NCBI GenBank assembly: GCA_905214265.1
Contig: CAJMLQ010000006.1
Location: forward strand, 1-50,659
From: an uncultured bacterium
Lineage (GTDB): Bacteria > Bacillota > Clostridia > Oscillospirales > Ruminococcaceae
Length of the DNA stretch: 50,659 bases
Reading direction: 5' to 3'
Positions 8,647 to 17,451 of the stretch are shown in pieces. A model generated the notes under the pieces. It saw nothing but the letters and a program-made list of their open reading frames with translations. It did not search any database and was not told where the DNA came from. Both the position numbers and the translations under genes were made by a program. Every line of letters starts with the position of its first letter. Position 1 is the stretch's first letter.

Positions 8647-9005
8647 CAGCGGAGCCACAGCCGGACGGCGGACGCAAGGATCACTCCGCCGAAAATCCGC
8701 CGAAGGAGGTTGTTGTCGATCCTTTTCAGCAGCCATGCGCCAATAGCCGCCCCTACAGCACCCAAAGGCAGGTAAGTCAGGGCCTCTCCCCAGCGGGGTG
8801 TGGTCCCCCAGAGATAGAAGACGGCGCTGAACACCGACAGCGGGAGGATAATAGCAATCGAAGTGGCATGAGCCTTTCTGGACTCGATTCCAGCCATTTC
8901 CAGCATGGGAACTACCGCTACGCCGCCGCCCGCTCCGAACAGACCATTGAGAAATCCCGCCGCCGCCCCCAACAGGCAGAAAAACCAGGTTTTTCGCTTT
9001 TTCAT
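8646..9005 (-). CDS. TauE/SafE-type permease, half-size subunit 1
   Basis: This 119-residue membrane protein starts at ATG 9005 behind AGGAAG. It opens with KKRKTWFFCLLGAAAGF and carries the TauE/SafE repeat motif GLFGAGGGVAVVPML with KAHATSIAI, followed by three further helices ending RIFGGVILASAVRLWLR. It is the N-terminal-type half and is equal in length to the following gene. The pair fits a split or ancestral half-size version of the one-gene transporter. An in-frame extension upstream to 9173 overlaps the divergent thioredoxin gene and is rejected. Confidence 0.82.
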   Translation of the reverse strand: MKKRKTWFFCLLGAAAGFLNGLFGAGGGVAVVPMLEMAGIESRKAHATSIAIILPLSVFSAVFYLWGTTPRWGEALTYLPLGAVGAAIGAWLLKRIDNNLLRRIFGGVILASAVRLWLR

Positions 9006-9088
9006 GGAATGCACTTCCTTTCTGTTGGGTTTAGATTGCCCGAATATGGGAAAGCTATGTGCAGAAATTATGGAAAGGAGTGTGGAAA

Positions 9089-9397
9089 ATGGAAGTGTTG
9101 ACCGTAACCAAGCAGAACTTTCAGCAGGACGTCCTGGAGTCTCAGGAACCTGTACTGGTGGATTTTTGGGCATCCTGGTGCGGCCCGTGCCGGATGCTGT
9201 CCCCCATCATCGAGGAGGTGGCACGGGAGGCAGACGGATTCCGGGTGGGCAAGATCAACGTGGACGAAGAACCGGAGCTGGCTGGGCAGTATGAGGTTTC
9301 CAGCATCCCGACCCTCATCGTTTTTCGGGATGGGAAGGTGGTCCGCCGGTCGGTGGGAGTCCTGGCGAAAGACGTCGTGCGTTCTCTGTTGGATTAG
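9089..9397 (+). CDS. trxA: Thioredoxin
   Basis: The product is 102 residues from ATG 9089, preceded by AAAGGAG. The redox motif WCGPC (Cys31, Cys34) follows VDFWASW, and the cis-proline loop is SIPTLIVF. This is a standard-length cytoplasmic disulfide reductase working with thioredoxin reductase, which is not in this window. The gene is transcribed divergently from the TauE/SafE pair and is closed by a strong terminator. Confidence 0.95.
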   Translation: MEVLTVTKQNFQQDVLESQEPVLVDFWASWCGPCRMLSPIIEEVAREADGFRVGKINVDEEPELAGQYEVSSIPTLIVFRDGKVVRRSVGVLAKDVVRSLLD

Positions 9398-9422
9398 CGC
9401 AAAAAGAGTTTCAGTGCACGAC

Positions 9423-9457
9423 AAAACCGGCCTTCTGATAAACAGAAGGCCGGTTTT
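9423..9457 (+). terminator. Intrinsic terminator after thioredoxin
   Basis: A 15-bp perfect stem (AAAACCGGCCTTCTG and its complement) with a 5-nt loop is followed by T residues. It lies between convergent genes and may serve both. Confidence 0.9.
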
Positions 9458-9476
9458 TCTGTAAGGTAAAACGCCT

Positions 9477-9962
9477 TTATAGTTTTACGATTGTCAGCGA
9501 ATTTCCATTTTCTCGAATAAGGCGTTCCAGCTCCCGATAATCCAGAAAAACTGTCGCGGTATTCTCGCAGGGATGCACCCCGAGCCGCGGCTCTCCAACC
9601 AGATCCTGGTCCACCAAAATCTCCACGGCAGCGTCATGGTCATAATAAACGCCCAACGGCGTCACAGACCCCTTGGTCAGGTTGAGATACTTGGCCAAGC
9701 GCTCCTCGGAAGCGAAGCTGAACCGAACCCCGGTCCGCTCACCCAGTTGTTTCAAGTCCGCCTGCTTTTCCCGAGAAATCAGCACTAGGAAATGGCGCTT
9801 GCCTTTCGCATCCCGCAAAAAGAGGTTTTTACAGACGTTGCCGCGGAGGCAGAGTCCCAGTTCCTCCATTTCCTCAATGGTATAAACTGGCGGATGTTCC
9901 GATAGCTCATATGCGACGCCCTTTTCCCGCAGCCACGCGCAGACGTCCTCCCGTTTTCCCAT
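9477..9962 (-). CDS. YbaK/ProX-type aminoacyl-tRNA deacylase
   Basis: The 161-residue protein belongs to the prolyl-tRNA synthetase-associated (YbaK/EbsC) family, which hydrolyses mischarged tRNAs such as Ala-tRNA(Pro) in trans. Typical signs are the start REDVCAWLREKGVAYE, the EHPPVYTIEEM stretch, KNLFLRD with the conserved lysine, and GSVTPLGVYYD with LGVHPCENTATVFL at the C-terminus. The length is normal for the stand-alone ProXp/PrdX type. A promoter lies just upstream within the 3' end of the AraC gene region, so it is likely a single-gene unit. Confidence 0.88.
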   Translation of the reverse strand: MGKREDVCAWLREKGVAYELSEHPPVYTIEEMEELGLCLRGNVCKNLFLRDAKGKRHFLVLISREKQADLKQLGERTGVRFSFASEERLAKYLNLTKGSVTPLGVYYDHDAAVEILVDQDLVGEPRLGVHPCENTATVFLDYRELERLIRENGNSLTIVKL

Positions 9963-9994
9963 AACGTTCCCCCGTTCTGAAAAATTCTTTCTTT

Positions 9995-10023
9995 AGAATA
10001 CCATATTTTCCCAAAAAAGTAAA
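9995..10023 (-). promoter_or_regulatory. Promoter of the tRNA deacylase gene
   Basis: On the minus strand TTTACT (10018-10023) and TATTCT (9995-10000) are 17 bp apart, about 35 bp before the deacylase ATG. Confidence 0.55.
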
Positions 10024-10026
10024 GAT

Positions 10027-12270
10027 TCAGAGGTTCAGATGGCTGGAAACATACTGCTTCGGGGACATACCGGCGTATTTGTTGAACAGTGCGATCACGG
10101 CTTTGGGCGTATTCAATCCGATCATCCCAGCCAAATCCTTGGTCTGGGTATAGGGGTTTTTCTCCAAGATCTCTACCGCTTTCTCAAAGCGCAGACGGCT
10201 CAGGTACTCTTTAAAATTGGTCCCTGCCAAATTTTTAAAAAGAGTGCTGATATAGCCCTGACTCATGTTGAATTTTTCCGACAGATCCGTCAGGGAGATG
10301 TCGCGGGCATAGTTCTCCCGCACATAGGCAATCAGTTGATTCGCCATGGTATACTCCTGTTTCCGGGTCGAACTGGAGGCCTCCTGCAAAAGCGTTCCAA
10401 ACATGCTGGTGATTTTGCGGCAGAGACTTTCCGTATCATCATACAGCTTCAGCTCCAGGTAAATGACAGACTTTTCGCCAAAGATATCCGCGGTGCGGTC
10501 CATGATCTCAAGGATTCGGGAAATCGTAGCGGTGACGGCAAAGCAGAACAGCGAGATCTTATCTGGGGCCAGAGCCCGCTTCTGAAAGTTTTCCTCCAGA
10601 ATTTCTTCCAGGACTGCATAGGTCTCCCGTTCCATCCCTTGAGCGGTGAAGGAGATCAGGTCGTGCTCCAGGCGCAGGGGATAGTAGTAGTTTTCATCAC
10701 GGAAGGAGAGGTCCCCGGGAGCCAGAACATAACGGCCCTGCCCCAGAAGATTCTGATATTCCGCAACATAGCGGGCGCTTGAAAAGGCCTTCCGCAGTTC
10801 GTCGGGATAGCGCGCCGGTCCGCCCAGCGCAGCTGTCAGAAACAACCCGTACTCCGACTGAATGGCAGACAGCACCTGTATCAGGCGCTCCTTGACCCAT
10901 TCCGCATCACCGGAACCTGCGACCATGCCATACGTACCGGTTTCGATGGGAAGGAGCTCACACCGGATCTGGAGAGACGACTCTGCAAAACTGTGCTGGA
11001 GCATACCTCTAAGGATCTGCCAGATCTGGTTTGGGCCGCCGTCAAACTGCCTGCCATTCTCCTGTCGATCCTGCCGGAAAATGGCCACCATAGTGGGCTC
11101 ATTCAGCCAGGCAAACTCATCAAAGGGCAACCGTCCCAGCAGTTCCTTGGCGGAATGGGTCCCGTAAAGCAGTCCCCGAAGAGCCTCGTTCCGGACCAGA
11201 TCTCGGGTTTTGTCCAGGGTCGCGGTCAGGGCAAGGTTATCCTCCTGCATTTGGGAGGAGACATCCTCCAAAAAGGCAAACTCGTCCTTTCCATTCGGTC
11301 CAGTCCCGTCGAATTTCTTGAGCAGGCGGACCACCGGCCGGTAAAGCTGGCGGGAAAGCAGGTAGCATCCGATCACACCAAAAATCAAAAGAGCGGCAAA
11401 AATTCCCAAAAAGCTGATGGATATATTGCCCAGACTTTCTGCCGGCCCGACATAGACGTAAAAAAACGGCAGATAGGCGCAGGCCTTGAAGGAAAAAGTG
11501 CCATTCCGGTCGGAATAGCTGGCCCGATCCAGGGTATCCGGCAGAGGATTCTCCCCAAGAAAAGCCTCCAGACCAGCGGTATCCAGATTTTCTGCCGCAG
11601 CCAGAATCTCTCCATCCATCAGCAGCGCCATGCCGGATGCATTCAGGCTGGAAACATTTCTGAAAATCTCGTCCTTATTCAGAGAAAGGAACATCAGGTA
11701 TTCCGCTTGTGTCTCTACCCTTCCCCGCTGGACAACGGTGACATATGAGGAGTCCGGCGTGCTGCGAATCACTTGGCCAAATTGGATAAACTGGCCGTTG
11801 ATGCCGGAAAAATAGGAATAAAGCTCGGTGATACTGCCGGGGAACTCAACGGATTTCAGATAGTCGGCAACGCTGCAGGTCCCCTCCGGCGTAAGAGCCA
11901 AGCGGTCACCCATCCGCACTACGGCGATTTTCCCGTTTTCTCCAGCGGAATAGTTCTCACTGCGCATCTGGAGCCGCCGGTAACTCTGATAAGCGCGATA
12001 GGTGTCAAAAGGATCCATGCTGTCCGCAGCGAGATAGCTGCGGAACTCATCGGTGACTGCAAAGCTCTGGTTTACCTGGCTGAGATAGCCAATGTTAGAG
12101 TCCATCTCGTCGGCCCACTGGAGGAGGACTGTCTCGCGGCTCCGTTCCAGCTCCGAACGAGTCATCTGAAAATCCTGATATACACTGATTCCCAGGCCCA
12201 GGGTGAAAACGACGAAAAACAGCACGATAAAGCAGCTGAACAGCCGTCTGAAGAACTTGTTGTTGATCAA
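10027..12270 (-). CDS. Membrane-bound AraC-family regulator with extracellular sensor (transporter locus 1)
   Basis: The product is about 747 residues. One helix near the N-terminus (FFRRLFSCFIVLFFVVFTLG) and a second after about 260 extracellular residues (ISFLGIFAALLIFGVIGC) frame a Cache-like sensor. The C-terminal AraC domain begins at AYVRENYARDISLTDLSEKF, with YISTLFKNLAGTNFKEYL as its first recognition region. The second helix-turn-helix is unusual (GLNTPKAVIALFNKYAGMSPKQY). Start TTG 12270 has GGGGAGAGGG upstream and agrees with a promoter at 12317-12345, which would exclude longer versions. It lies directly after an LplB/LplC transporter and probably controls it in response to an extracellular sugar. 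Confidence 0.85.
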   Translation of the reverse strand: MINNKFFRRLFSCFIVLFFVVFTLGLGISVYQDFQMTRSELERSRETVLLQWADEMDSNIGYLSQVNQSFAVTDEFRSYLAADSMDPFDTYRAYQSYRRLQMRSENYSAGENGKIAVVRMGDRLALTPEGTCSVADYLKSVEFPGSITELYSYFSGINGQFIQFGQVIRSTPDSSYVTVVQRGRVETQAEYLMFLSLNKDEIFRNVSSLNASGMALLMDGEILAAAENLDTAGLEAFLGENPLPDTLDRASYSDRNGTFSFKACAYLPFFYVYVGPAESLGNISISFLGIFAALLIFGVIGCYLLSRQLYRPVVRLLKKFDGTGPNGKDEFAFLEDVSSQMQEDNLALTATLDKTRDLVRNEALRGLLYGTHSAKELLGRLPFDEFAWLNEPTMVAIFRQDRQENGRQFDGGPNQIWQILRGMLQHSFAESSLQIRCELLPIETGTYGMVAGSGDAEWVKERLIQVLSAIQSEYGLFLTAALGGPARYPDELRKAFSSARYVAEYQNLLGQGRYVLAPGDLSFRDENYYYPLRLEHDLISFTAQGMERETYAVLEEILEENFQKRALAPDKISLFCFAVTATISRILEIMDRTADIFGEKSVIYLELKLYDDTESLCRKITSMFGTLLQEASSSTRKQEYTMANQLIAYVRENYARDISLTDLSEKFNMSQGYISTLFKNLAGTNFKEYLSRLRFEKAVEILEKNPYTQTKDLAGMIGLNTPKAVIALFNKYAGMSPKQYVSSHLNL

Positions 12271-12316
12271 AGCGTTCCCTCTCCCCTCTTCCCCGCAGCG
12301 CCGGCGGCTTTTCTCT

Positions 12317-12345
12317 ATCATAGCACACTTCCGGCACGCGCACAA
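12317..12345 (-). promoter_or_regulatory. Promoter of the AraC regulator gene
   Basis: On the minus strand TTGTGC (12340-12345) and TATGAT (12317-12322) are 17 bp apart. A 10-bp stem (AGCGCCGGAA / TTCCGGCGCT, 12345-12380) without a T run lies just upstream and separates it from the permease operon. Confidence 0.6.
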
Positions 12346-12406
12346 GCGCCGGAAACAGCGGAAAGCCCTCTTCCGGCGCTGCCGGGAGAAGGCTCCTGCC
12401 TAAAAA

Positions 12407-13264
12407 TCAGCCTTTAATGCTGCCGATCATGACGCCTTTTACGAAATACTTCTGCGCGAACGGATAAACCAGCATCACGGGAACCATCGTCACGAAAATG
12501 GTCGCGTTTTTGACAGCCGCAGGCGTCAGAGCTGCGCTTTCCACTAGGCCGGAGACCATGGTGGAGTCCGAAATCAGCATATCCTTCAGCACCAGCTGCA
12601 GTGGGAATTTTTCGCCGGAACTTAAATAAATCAATGGGAGGAAGTAGCTGTTCCAGTGACCCATGAAGTAGAACAACGCGATGGAAGCCAGCGAAGCTTT
12701 GGACAGCGGCAGCACGATCCGCAGCAGGATGGTCAGCTCAGACGCGCCGTCCAGCTTGGCGGATTCAAAGAGACTTGACGGGAGGGAGCGGTAAAAGCTC
12801 ACCTGGATGAACAGTTCCATCGTCCAGATGGCGTTGGGAAGAACCAGGGACCACATAGAGTCAATAAGGCCCAGAGACTGCACCACCAGATAAGTAGGGA
12901 TGGTGCCGCCGTTAAAGAGCAGGGTGAAGATGATCAGCTTCATGAACACGCCGCGCCCCACCAGGTTGGGCTTGGAAAGCGGATAGGCCATGAGCGCCGT
13001 CATGGCGAGATTGATTGCCGTGCCGACTACCGTGTACAGCACACTGTTCATAAAAGCGCGGGGCACCTTCATGGTCTCCAGAATTTTGGCGTAAGCGTCC
13101 AGAGAAAAGCCTTTAGGAATAATGCCGACCTTGTTCTGCAGAATCGCCGAGGATTCGCTGAAGGAAACCGCAATGACGTGAAGCAGCGGATACAGCGTCA
13201 CGACTAGGATAAACGCCATGATGAGGTAGATGACCGCGTCAAACAGGGTGAATTTTTCTTTCAT
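12407..13264 (-). CDS. CUT1 sugar ABC transporter permease, LplC/UgpE type
   Basis: The 285-residue permease has six helices. It contains the EAA loop SLFESAKLDGASELTILLRIVLPLSKA, which contacts the ATPase, and ends KYFVKGVMIGSIKG, typical for LplC proteins. It forms the pore with the following LplB-type subunit and imports an oligosaccharide delivered by the lipoprotein. ATG has GGGAGG upstream; the gap to the LplB gene is 13 bp. No ATPase is encoded nearby, as is common for CUT1 systems served by a shared MsmX-type ATPase. Confidence 0.92.
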   Translation of the reverse strand: MKEKFTLFDAVIYLIMAFILVVTLYPLLHVIAVSFSESSAILQNKVGIIPKGFSLDAYAKILETMKVPRAFMNSVLYTVVGTAINLAMTALMAYPLSKPNLVGRGVFMKLIIFTLLFNGGTIPTYLVVQSLGLIDSMWSLVLPNAIWTMELFIQVSFYRSLPSSLFESAKLDGASELTILLRIVLPLSKASLASIALFYFMGHWNSYFLPLIYLSSGEKFPLQLVLKDMLISDSTMVSGLVESAALTPAAVKNATIFVTMVPVMLVYPFAQKYFVKGVMIGSIKG

Positions 13265-13277
13265 GTCCGGACCTCCC

Positions 13278-14252
13278 TTACCACAGGCTCTCGCCGGTGG
13301 CCTTTTCGCTGATCTTGTTGGTCACGAAAAGAACCAGGCAGCAGACCACGGATTCGAACATCCCCACCGCGGCGGAGAAGCTCAGGTTGTTTTCCACAAA
13401 CGCCTTCCGGTAAACAAAGGTGGAGAAGACGTCCGCGACCTCATAGGTCATGGGATTGTAAAGCAGCAGAATCTTGTCCTGGCCGACGCGGAAAACGTTG
13501 GCGGAATTGAGGATGAGCATGGTGACGATGGTGGGCATGATGGAAGGGATGGTGATGCTCCACATCATCCGGATCCGGCCGCAGCCGTCGATCCGCGCCG
13601 CCTCGTAAAGGGATTGATCGGTGCCGGATAAAGCGGCCAGGTAGATGATCGCGCCGGACCCAAGCCCCGACCAGAGACCGGAAATCACGTAGATCGCCCG
13701 GAAATACTTGGGGTCTGTCATAAAATAAATGGGCTCTTGTCCCAGAAGTTTCAAAATTTGGTTGATGATGCCGCTGTTGGGAGAGAGAATGTCAATGGTC
13801 ATGCTGCAGACGATGACAACGGAGAGAAACGTGGGCAGGTAACTCACCGTCTGGACCAGCTTTTTGTAAAACTTGTGCCGCACTTCGTTCAAAAGCAGGG
13901 CAAAGAGAATCGTTACCGGAAAGGTGACGGCCAGGGACAGGACGCCGATGGTCAGGGTATTCCGGAACAGCATCCAGAAATCGTTGGTGGAAAAGAACTT
14001 TGTAAAGTTTTCCAGCCCTACCCACGGGCTTTTGGCAACCCCAAGAAAAGGGCTGTACTTCTTAAAGGCGATAACAAGGCCGAACATCGGCCCATAACGG
14101 AAAATTGCATAAAACAACAGGCCGGGCAGCAAAAGAAGAAGAAGCTGCCGGTCGCGTTTGATACGGAACCATAACCCCTCTTTCTTTCCCTTGGCCTTCT
14201 CCCTTGATCCGGCTGCACGGGATACCGCATTGGTCTGATTCATTCCATTCAT
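13278..14252 (-). CDS. CUT1 sugar ABC transporter permease, LplB type
   Basis: The 324-residue permease has a basic cytoplasmic N-terminus and six helices. LplB marks are YGPMFGLVIAFKKYSPFLG, the EAA loop SLYEAARIDGCGRIRMMWSITIPSIMPT, and PMTYEVADVFSTFVYRK. It pairs with the LplC-type gene that follows. Two ATGs are close together (14252 and 14243); the second is better spaced from AAAGG. It lies downstream of the solute-binding lipoprotein gene in one operon. Confidence 0.92.
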   Translation of the reverse strand: MNGMNQTNAVSRAAGSREKAKGKKEGLWFRIKRDRQLLLLLLPGLLFYAIFRYGPMFGLVIAFKKYSPFLGVAKSPWVGLENFTKFFSTNDFWMLFRNTLTIGVLSLAVTFPVTILFALLLNEVRHKFYKKLVQTVSYLPTFLSVVIVCSMTIDILSPNSGIINQILKLLGQEPIYFMTDPKYFRAIYVISGLWSGLGSGAIIYLAALSGTDQSLYEAARIDGCGRIRMMWSITIPSIMPTIVTMLILNSANVFRVGQDKILLLYNPMTYEVADVFSTFVYRKAFVENNLSFSAAVGMFESVVCCLVLFVTNKISEKATGESLW

Positions 14253-14337
14253 CCTTTCACAAAACCCCGGCGGCCCGGGTCATTTCCGCTGGGCGGGAGG
14301 CCGGAGCCTCCCGCTTTCACGGACGGAGAAGAGACGG

Positions 14338-15972
14338 TTATTTCTTCTCTGCATCGTAACGTGCCTGGGCGTCATTGAGGGCTTTCAGAGCGTCCGCCTC
14401 GCCGAGACCGGCGACTTTGGTCTTCCACTCTTCCCACTGGGCATCGCCGTAGGAAGCGTCGGTAACGTATTTTGCGGAGAATTCCTTCAGGGCAGTGTCA
14501 ACGGACAGATAGAAGTTGTTGTAGATCTCGGTTTCCGCATCGGTGAGCTTCAGCATGGGATCCAGGGGATTATAGCCGGTGATGTTGTTGCAAATATCCT
14601 GAGCTTCCTGCTCCCGTTCGGAGAAATTATAATAAACGCTGCGGTGATCGGGACGGAGGTACATGGGCTCCGCCCACATGCCGTACTTGGTTTCCAGGAG
14701 CTTGATGTCTACGAGTTCTTCATCGGCCAGTTCCGGATAAACGGGTTTGCCATTTTCGTCCCATTCAAAGTTGACACCTTCGATGCCGACGGTGAACAGC
14801 TCGCTGCCAGAGGGACTGCAGAGGTAATCCAACAGCTGGAGCGCCGGGATTACGTTCTTGCTGGCGGCGGAAACGCAGACGCCGTAGCCAGAGATCTTAT
14901 CCAGCGGGAACTGCTTGCCGGTGGAACCGATGGGATAGCCGTAGCGGAGGTCATAATCCGGATTGGCATCCTTCATCTGGTTGGTGAAGAGGTCCAGACG
15001 GCCGATCCAGTCATAGGTCACAAAAGCTTTGTCCGTGGTCATTTTGGCGGACCAGGAGTCCTGGGTGTCCGTCAGGAATTCAGGATCCAGCAAGCCCTCG
15101 TTGTAGCACTTTTTGAGGAAGTCCAGCATTTCCTTGTAGCCGTCACTGGTAGCACCGTACTTCCAGGTTCCATCCGCTTCGTCGTAGTAGCGGTCACCGC
15201 TGACTCCCCAATATTTGGAAATTGCGTTAAACCAGTTTGCCTGATTCTTAGAGGCTAGAGGATAGGAGTCGGGGTACGCCTCTTTCAGCTTCTTGAGGGC
15301 CTGATAGAAGCTCTCGGTATCCGTCCAGGGCTCGATGCCATTCTTTTCAAAAATGTCGGCGCGGTAAAGCCAGCCATGGTTGACGTCCCGGTTCAGGCCG
15401 TAAACCGGCCAGAGAAACACGTCGCCGTTATCGTTTGAGTAGGAATACATGTACCAGTTGTTTTCTTCGTCGTCCACATAGATAGATTTAAAGTTCGGAA
15501 GGTAGTCCAGGTACTGATTGATGGGCGCAAAGGCGCCCTGGCCGCCGTAGACGTTGATTTCCGACATGGAGCCGGGGCTGGAAACAATGTCGGGAAGATT
15601 GCCGCTGCCCATGATGACCTTGACCTTTTCACCGTAGCTTCCGTAAGGATACGCCTGAATCTCCAAATCGATACCGGTGCGTTTGCAGATTTCCTGAGGG
15701 ATCAGGAGATCGTTGATATTGTCGGCAACCGTTCCCAGGGACCAGGTAAGTTTGACTTCCTTCTCCACCAGGGGGAGGGTCAGCCCGCCGGTGTCGCCGT
15801 ACTCGGAAGCTGCATTGTCCGGAGTCGAGCTTCCCGTGGTGGAACTGTCAGCGGGGGTGCTATTGGGAGTGCTTTCACCTGTGGAAGAACCTCCGGACTG
15901 TCCACAGGCGGAGAGCAACAGGACTGCCGCCAAGATACCAGCGGAAATCTTCCATTTGCCATTTGCTTTCAT
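14338..15972 (-). CDS. Extracellular sugar-binding lipoprotein (transporter locus 1)
   Basis: The product is 544 residues from ATG 15972 behind GGAGG. A lysine-rich start, a hydrophobic stretch and the lipobox LLSAC show a lipid-anchored protein, followed by a Ser/Thr/Gly linker. The mature part has the large type-1 extracellular binding-protein look of LplA-class proteins, with aromatic-rich segments such as WLYRADIFEKNGIEPW and GYGVCVSAASKN. It would capture an oligosaccharide and pass it to the LplB/LplC permease encoded downstream. Longer readings to 16161 add non-signal sequence and lack a ribosome site. The ligand is not deducible. Confidence 0.92.
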   Translation of the reverse strand: MKANGKWKISAGILAAVLLLSACGQSGGSSTGESTPNSTPADSSTTGSSTPDNAASEYGDTGGLTLPLVEKEVKLTWSLGTVADNINDLLIPQEICKRTGIDLEIQAYPYGSYGEKVKVIMGSGNLPDIVSSPGSMSEINVYGGQGAFAPINQYLDYLPNFKSIYVDDEENNWYMYSYSNDNGDVFLWPVYGLNRDVNHGWLYRADIFEKNGIEPWTDTESFYQALKKLKEAYPDSYPLASKNQANWFNAISKYWGVSGDRYYDEADGTWKYGATSDGYKEMLDFLKKCYNEGLLDPEFLTDTQDSWSAKMTTDKAFVTYDWIGRLDLFTNQMKDANPDYDLRYGYPIGSTGKQFPLDKISGYGVCVSAASKNVIPALQLLDYLCSPSGSELFTVGIEGVNFEWDENGKPVYPELADEELVDIKLLETKYGMWAEPMYLRPDHRSVYYNFSEREQEAQDICNNITGYNPLDPMLKLTDAETEIYNNFYLSVDTALKEFSAKYVTDASYGDAQWEEWKTKVAGLGEADALKALNDAQARYDAEKK

Positions 15973-16072
15973 GTAATACGCCTCCATATTTCGATTGTCA
16001 ATCTTCCGGCAGAAGGAGCTTTCTTCCCTGCCGTTTGATAAGCTGGGGACCGGCGCCCCCTGTGATGTCCTT

Positions 16073-16101
16073 ATTATATGCCCGGGCACAGAATTCTTCA
16101 A
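16073..16101 (-). promoter_or_regulatory. Promoter of transporter locus 1
   Basis: On the minus strand TTGAAG (16096-16101) and TATAAT (16073-16078) are 17 bp apart, giving a leader of about 95 nt. Upstream, at 16161-16187, a palindrome with 8-bp arms AAGGATTC / GAATCCTT could be an activator site for the AraC regulator. Nothing else is seen in the 15973-16313 gap except the terminator of the polyamine operon. Confidence 0.7.
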
Positions 16102-16266
16102 GACCGGAAACTTCGGAAAAGGAAACGTTTTTTTCAAAATGCCAGAACAGATTCTTCGCAAAGGATTCCCTTTTTTTCAGAATCCTTCCCCTTTTTTCAG
16201 ATTCAGCGGACCGGCGGGGAAAATGTCATGAAATTCTTGACCATTTCATTCCTTCTGCACAGCAAA

Positions 16267-16295
16267 ACACCCCGCCGGAAATCCCGGCAGGGTGT
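16267..16295 (-). terminator. Intrinsic terminator of the polyamine operon
   Basis: A stem of about 12 bp (ACACCCTGCCGG paired with CCGGCGGGGTGT, minus strand, one G-T pair) with a short loop follows the nspC stop by about 20 bp and is followed by TTTT. Confidence 0.8.
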
Positions 16296-16313
16296 GCGCT
16301 GTTCAAAGACGTT

Positions 16314-17450
16314 TCAGGAAAGCCGCCCTTTGAAATCCTCGTAGGAAAACTCCCGGATCGTCCGGATGTTCCCCGTTCTATCCCGCAGGCGGATTGCAGG
16401 AAGCGGCATTCCGTTAAAGGTATTGGTCTTCACCATGGTATATAGTGCCATGTCCTCAAAAACGACCAAATTCCCTTCCCGGAGCGGCTCATCAAAGGAA
16501 TAGTCCCCGATAATATCCCCGGCCAGGCAGGTGGGGCCCGCCAACCGGAAAGTATGGGCCCGCTCCCCTGGCTCCCCGGCACCGGCGACCGGGGGCCGGT
16601 AGGGCATTTCCAAGACGTCCGGCATGTGACAGGCCGCGGACGCGTCCAGAATGGCAACATTCAGACCGTTGTGCACCACATCCAGTACCCGGGAAACCAG
16701 AAAACCGGCGTTAAGCACCACGGCCTCCCCCGGTTCCAGGTAGAGTTCGCAGCCCAGCCGCTTCCGCAGCTCCCGAAGAATGCGGATCAGCCGGCGGCGG
16801 TCATAGTTCTCTCGGGTGATGTGGTGGCCGCCGCCCAGATTGAGCCATTTCAGCCCGCTGCAGAAGGGCCCGAACTTCTCCAGAAAGACCCGGACCGTAG
16901 TTTCCAGGGCGTCAGAATCCTGCTCACAGAGGGTGTGGAAGTGCAATCCATCCAGCAGAGGGAGCACCTCCGGGTCAAAGTTTGCCAGGGTCGTCCCCAG
17001 CCGGGAGCCGGGAGCGCAGGGGTCGTAGATGGCGCGGCCTTCCTGGGTAGAGCATTCCGGATTGACTCGAAGCCCCACCGATTTCCCGGCGGCCCGGGCC
17101 CGGGGGGCGAACCGCCGGACCTGGGCACAGGAGTTAAAGACCAGATGGTCGGCGTACCCCAGCAGTTCCTCGAACTCCTCCTCCTGATAGGCCGGGGAAA
17201 AAACGTGGGTCTCGCCGCCGAATTCTTCTTTTCCCAGCCGAGCCTCATAAAGCCCGCTGGCAGTGGAGCCGGCCAGGTACTGGCGCAGCAGCGGATACAC
17301 CGCAAACATGGAAAATGCTTTCTGTGCCAGCAGGATCTTACAGCTGCCCTCTTCCGCAACCTCCCGGAGAATCTCCAGATTGCGCCGGAGAGCAGTCTCT
17401 TCTATTAAATAGAACGGGGTGCGCAGCCCTTCACTCTGGAAACCCTCCAT
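16314..17450 (-). CDS. nspC: Carboxynorspermidine/carboxyspermidine decarboxylase
   Basis: The 378-residue PLP enzyme has the alanine-racemase-like (fold III) decarboxylase architecture. The PLP lysine lies in LLAQKAFSMFA (Lys44), LNLGGGHH is the phosphate-binding glycine stretch, and GPTCLAGDIIGDY with VKTNTFNGMPLP gives the C-terminal active-site part. It removes CO2 from carboxyspermidine, carboxynorspermidine or a related compound, forming the free polyamine. It begins one base after the stop of the dehydrogenase gene that makes its substrate, so the two are translationally coupled, and it is the last gene of the polyamine operon. Confidence 0.92.
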   Translation of the reverse strand: MEGFQSEGLRTPFYLIEETALRRNLEILREVAEEGSCKILLAQKAFSMFAVYPLLRQYLAGSTASGLYEARLGKEEFGGETHVFSPAYQEEEFEELLGYADHLVFNSCAQVRRFAPRARAAGKSVGLRVNPECSTQEGRAIYDPCAPGSRLGTTLANFDPEVLPLLDGLHFHTLCEQDSDALETTVRVFLEKFGPFCSGLKWLNLGGGHHITRENYDRRRLIRILRELRKRLGCELYLEPGEAVVLNAGFLVSRVLDVVHNGLNVAILDASAACHMPDVLEMPYRPPVAGAGEPGERAHTFRLAGPTCLAGDIIGDYSFDEPLREGNLVVFEDMALYTMVKTNTFNGMPLPAIRLRDRTGNIRTIREFSYEDFKGRLS

Positions 17451-17451
17451 C

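Noticed and set aside
16115..16140. Possible catabolite-control (cre) site near the locus 1 promoter
   Set aside because: The best alignment to the cre consensus has four mismatches, too weak to call.
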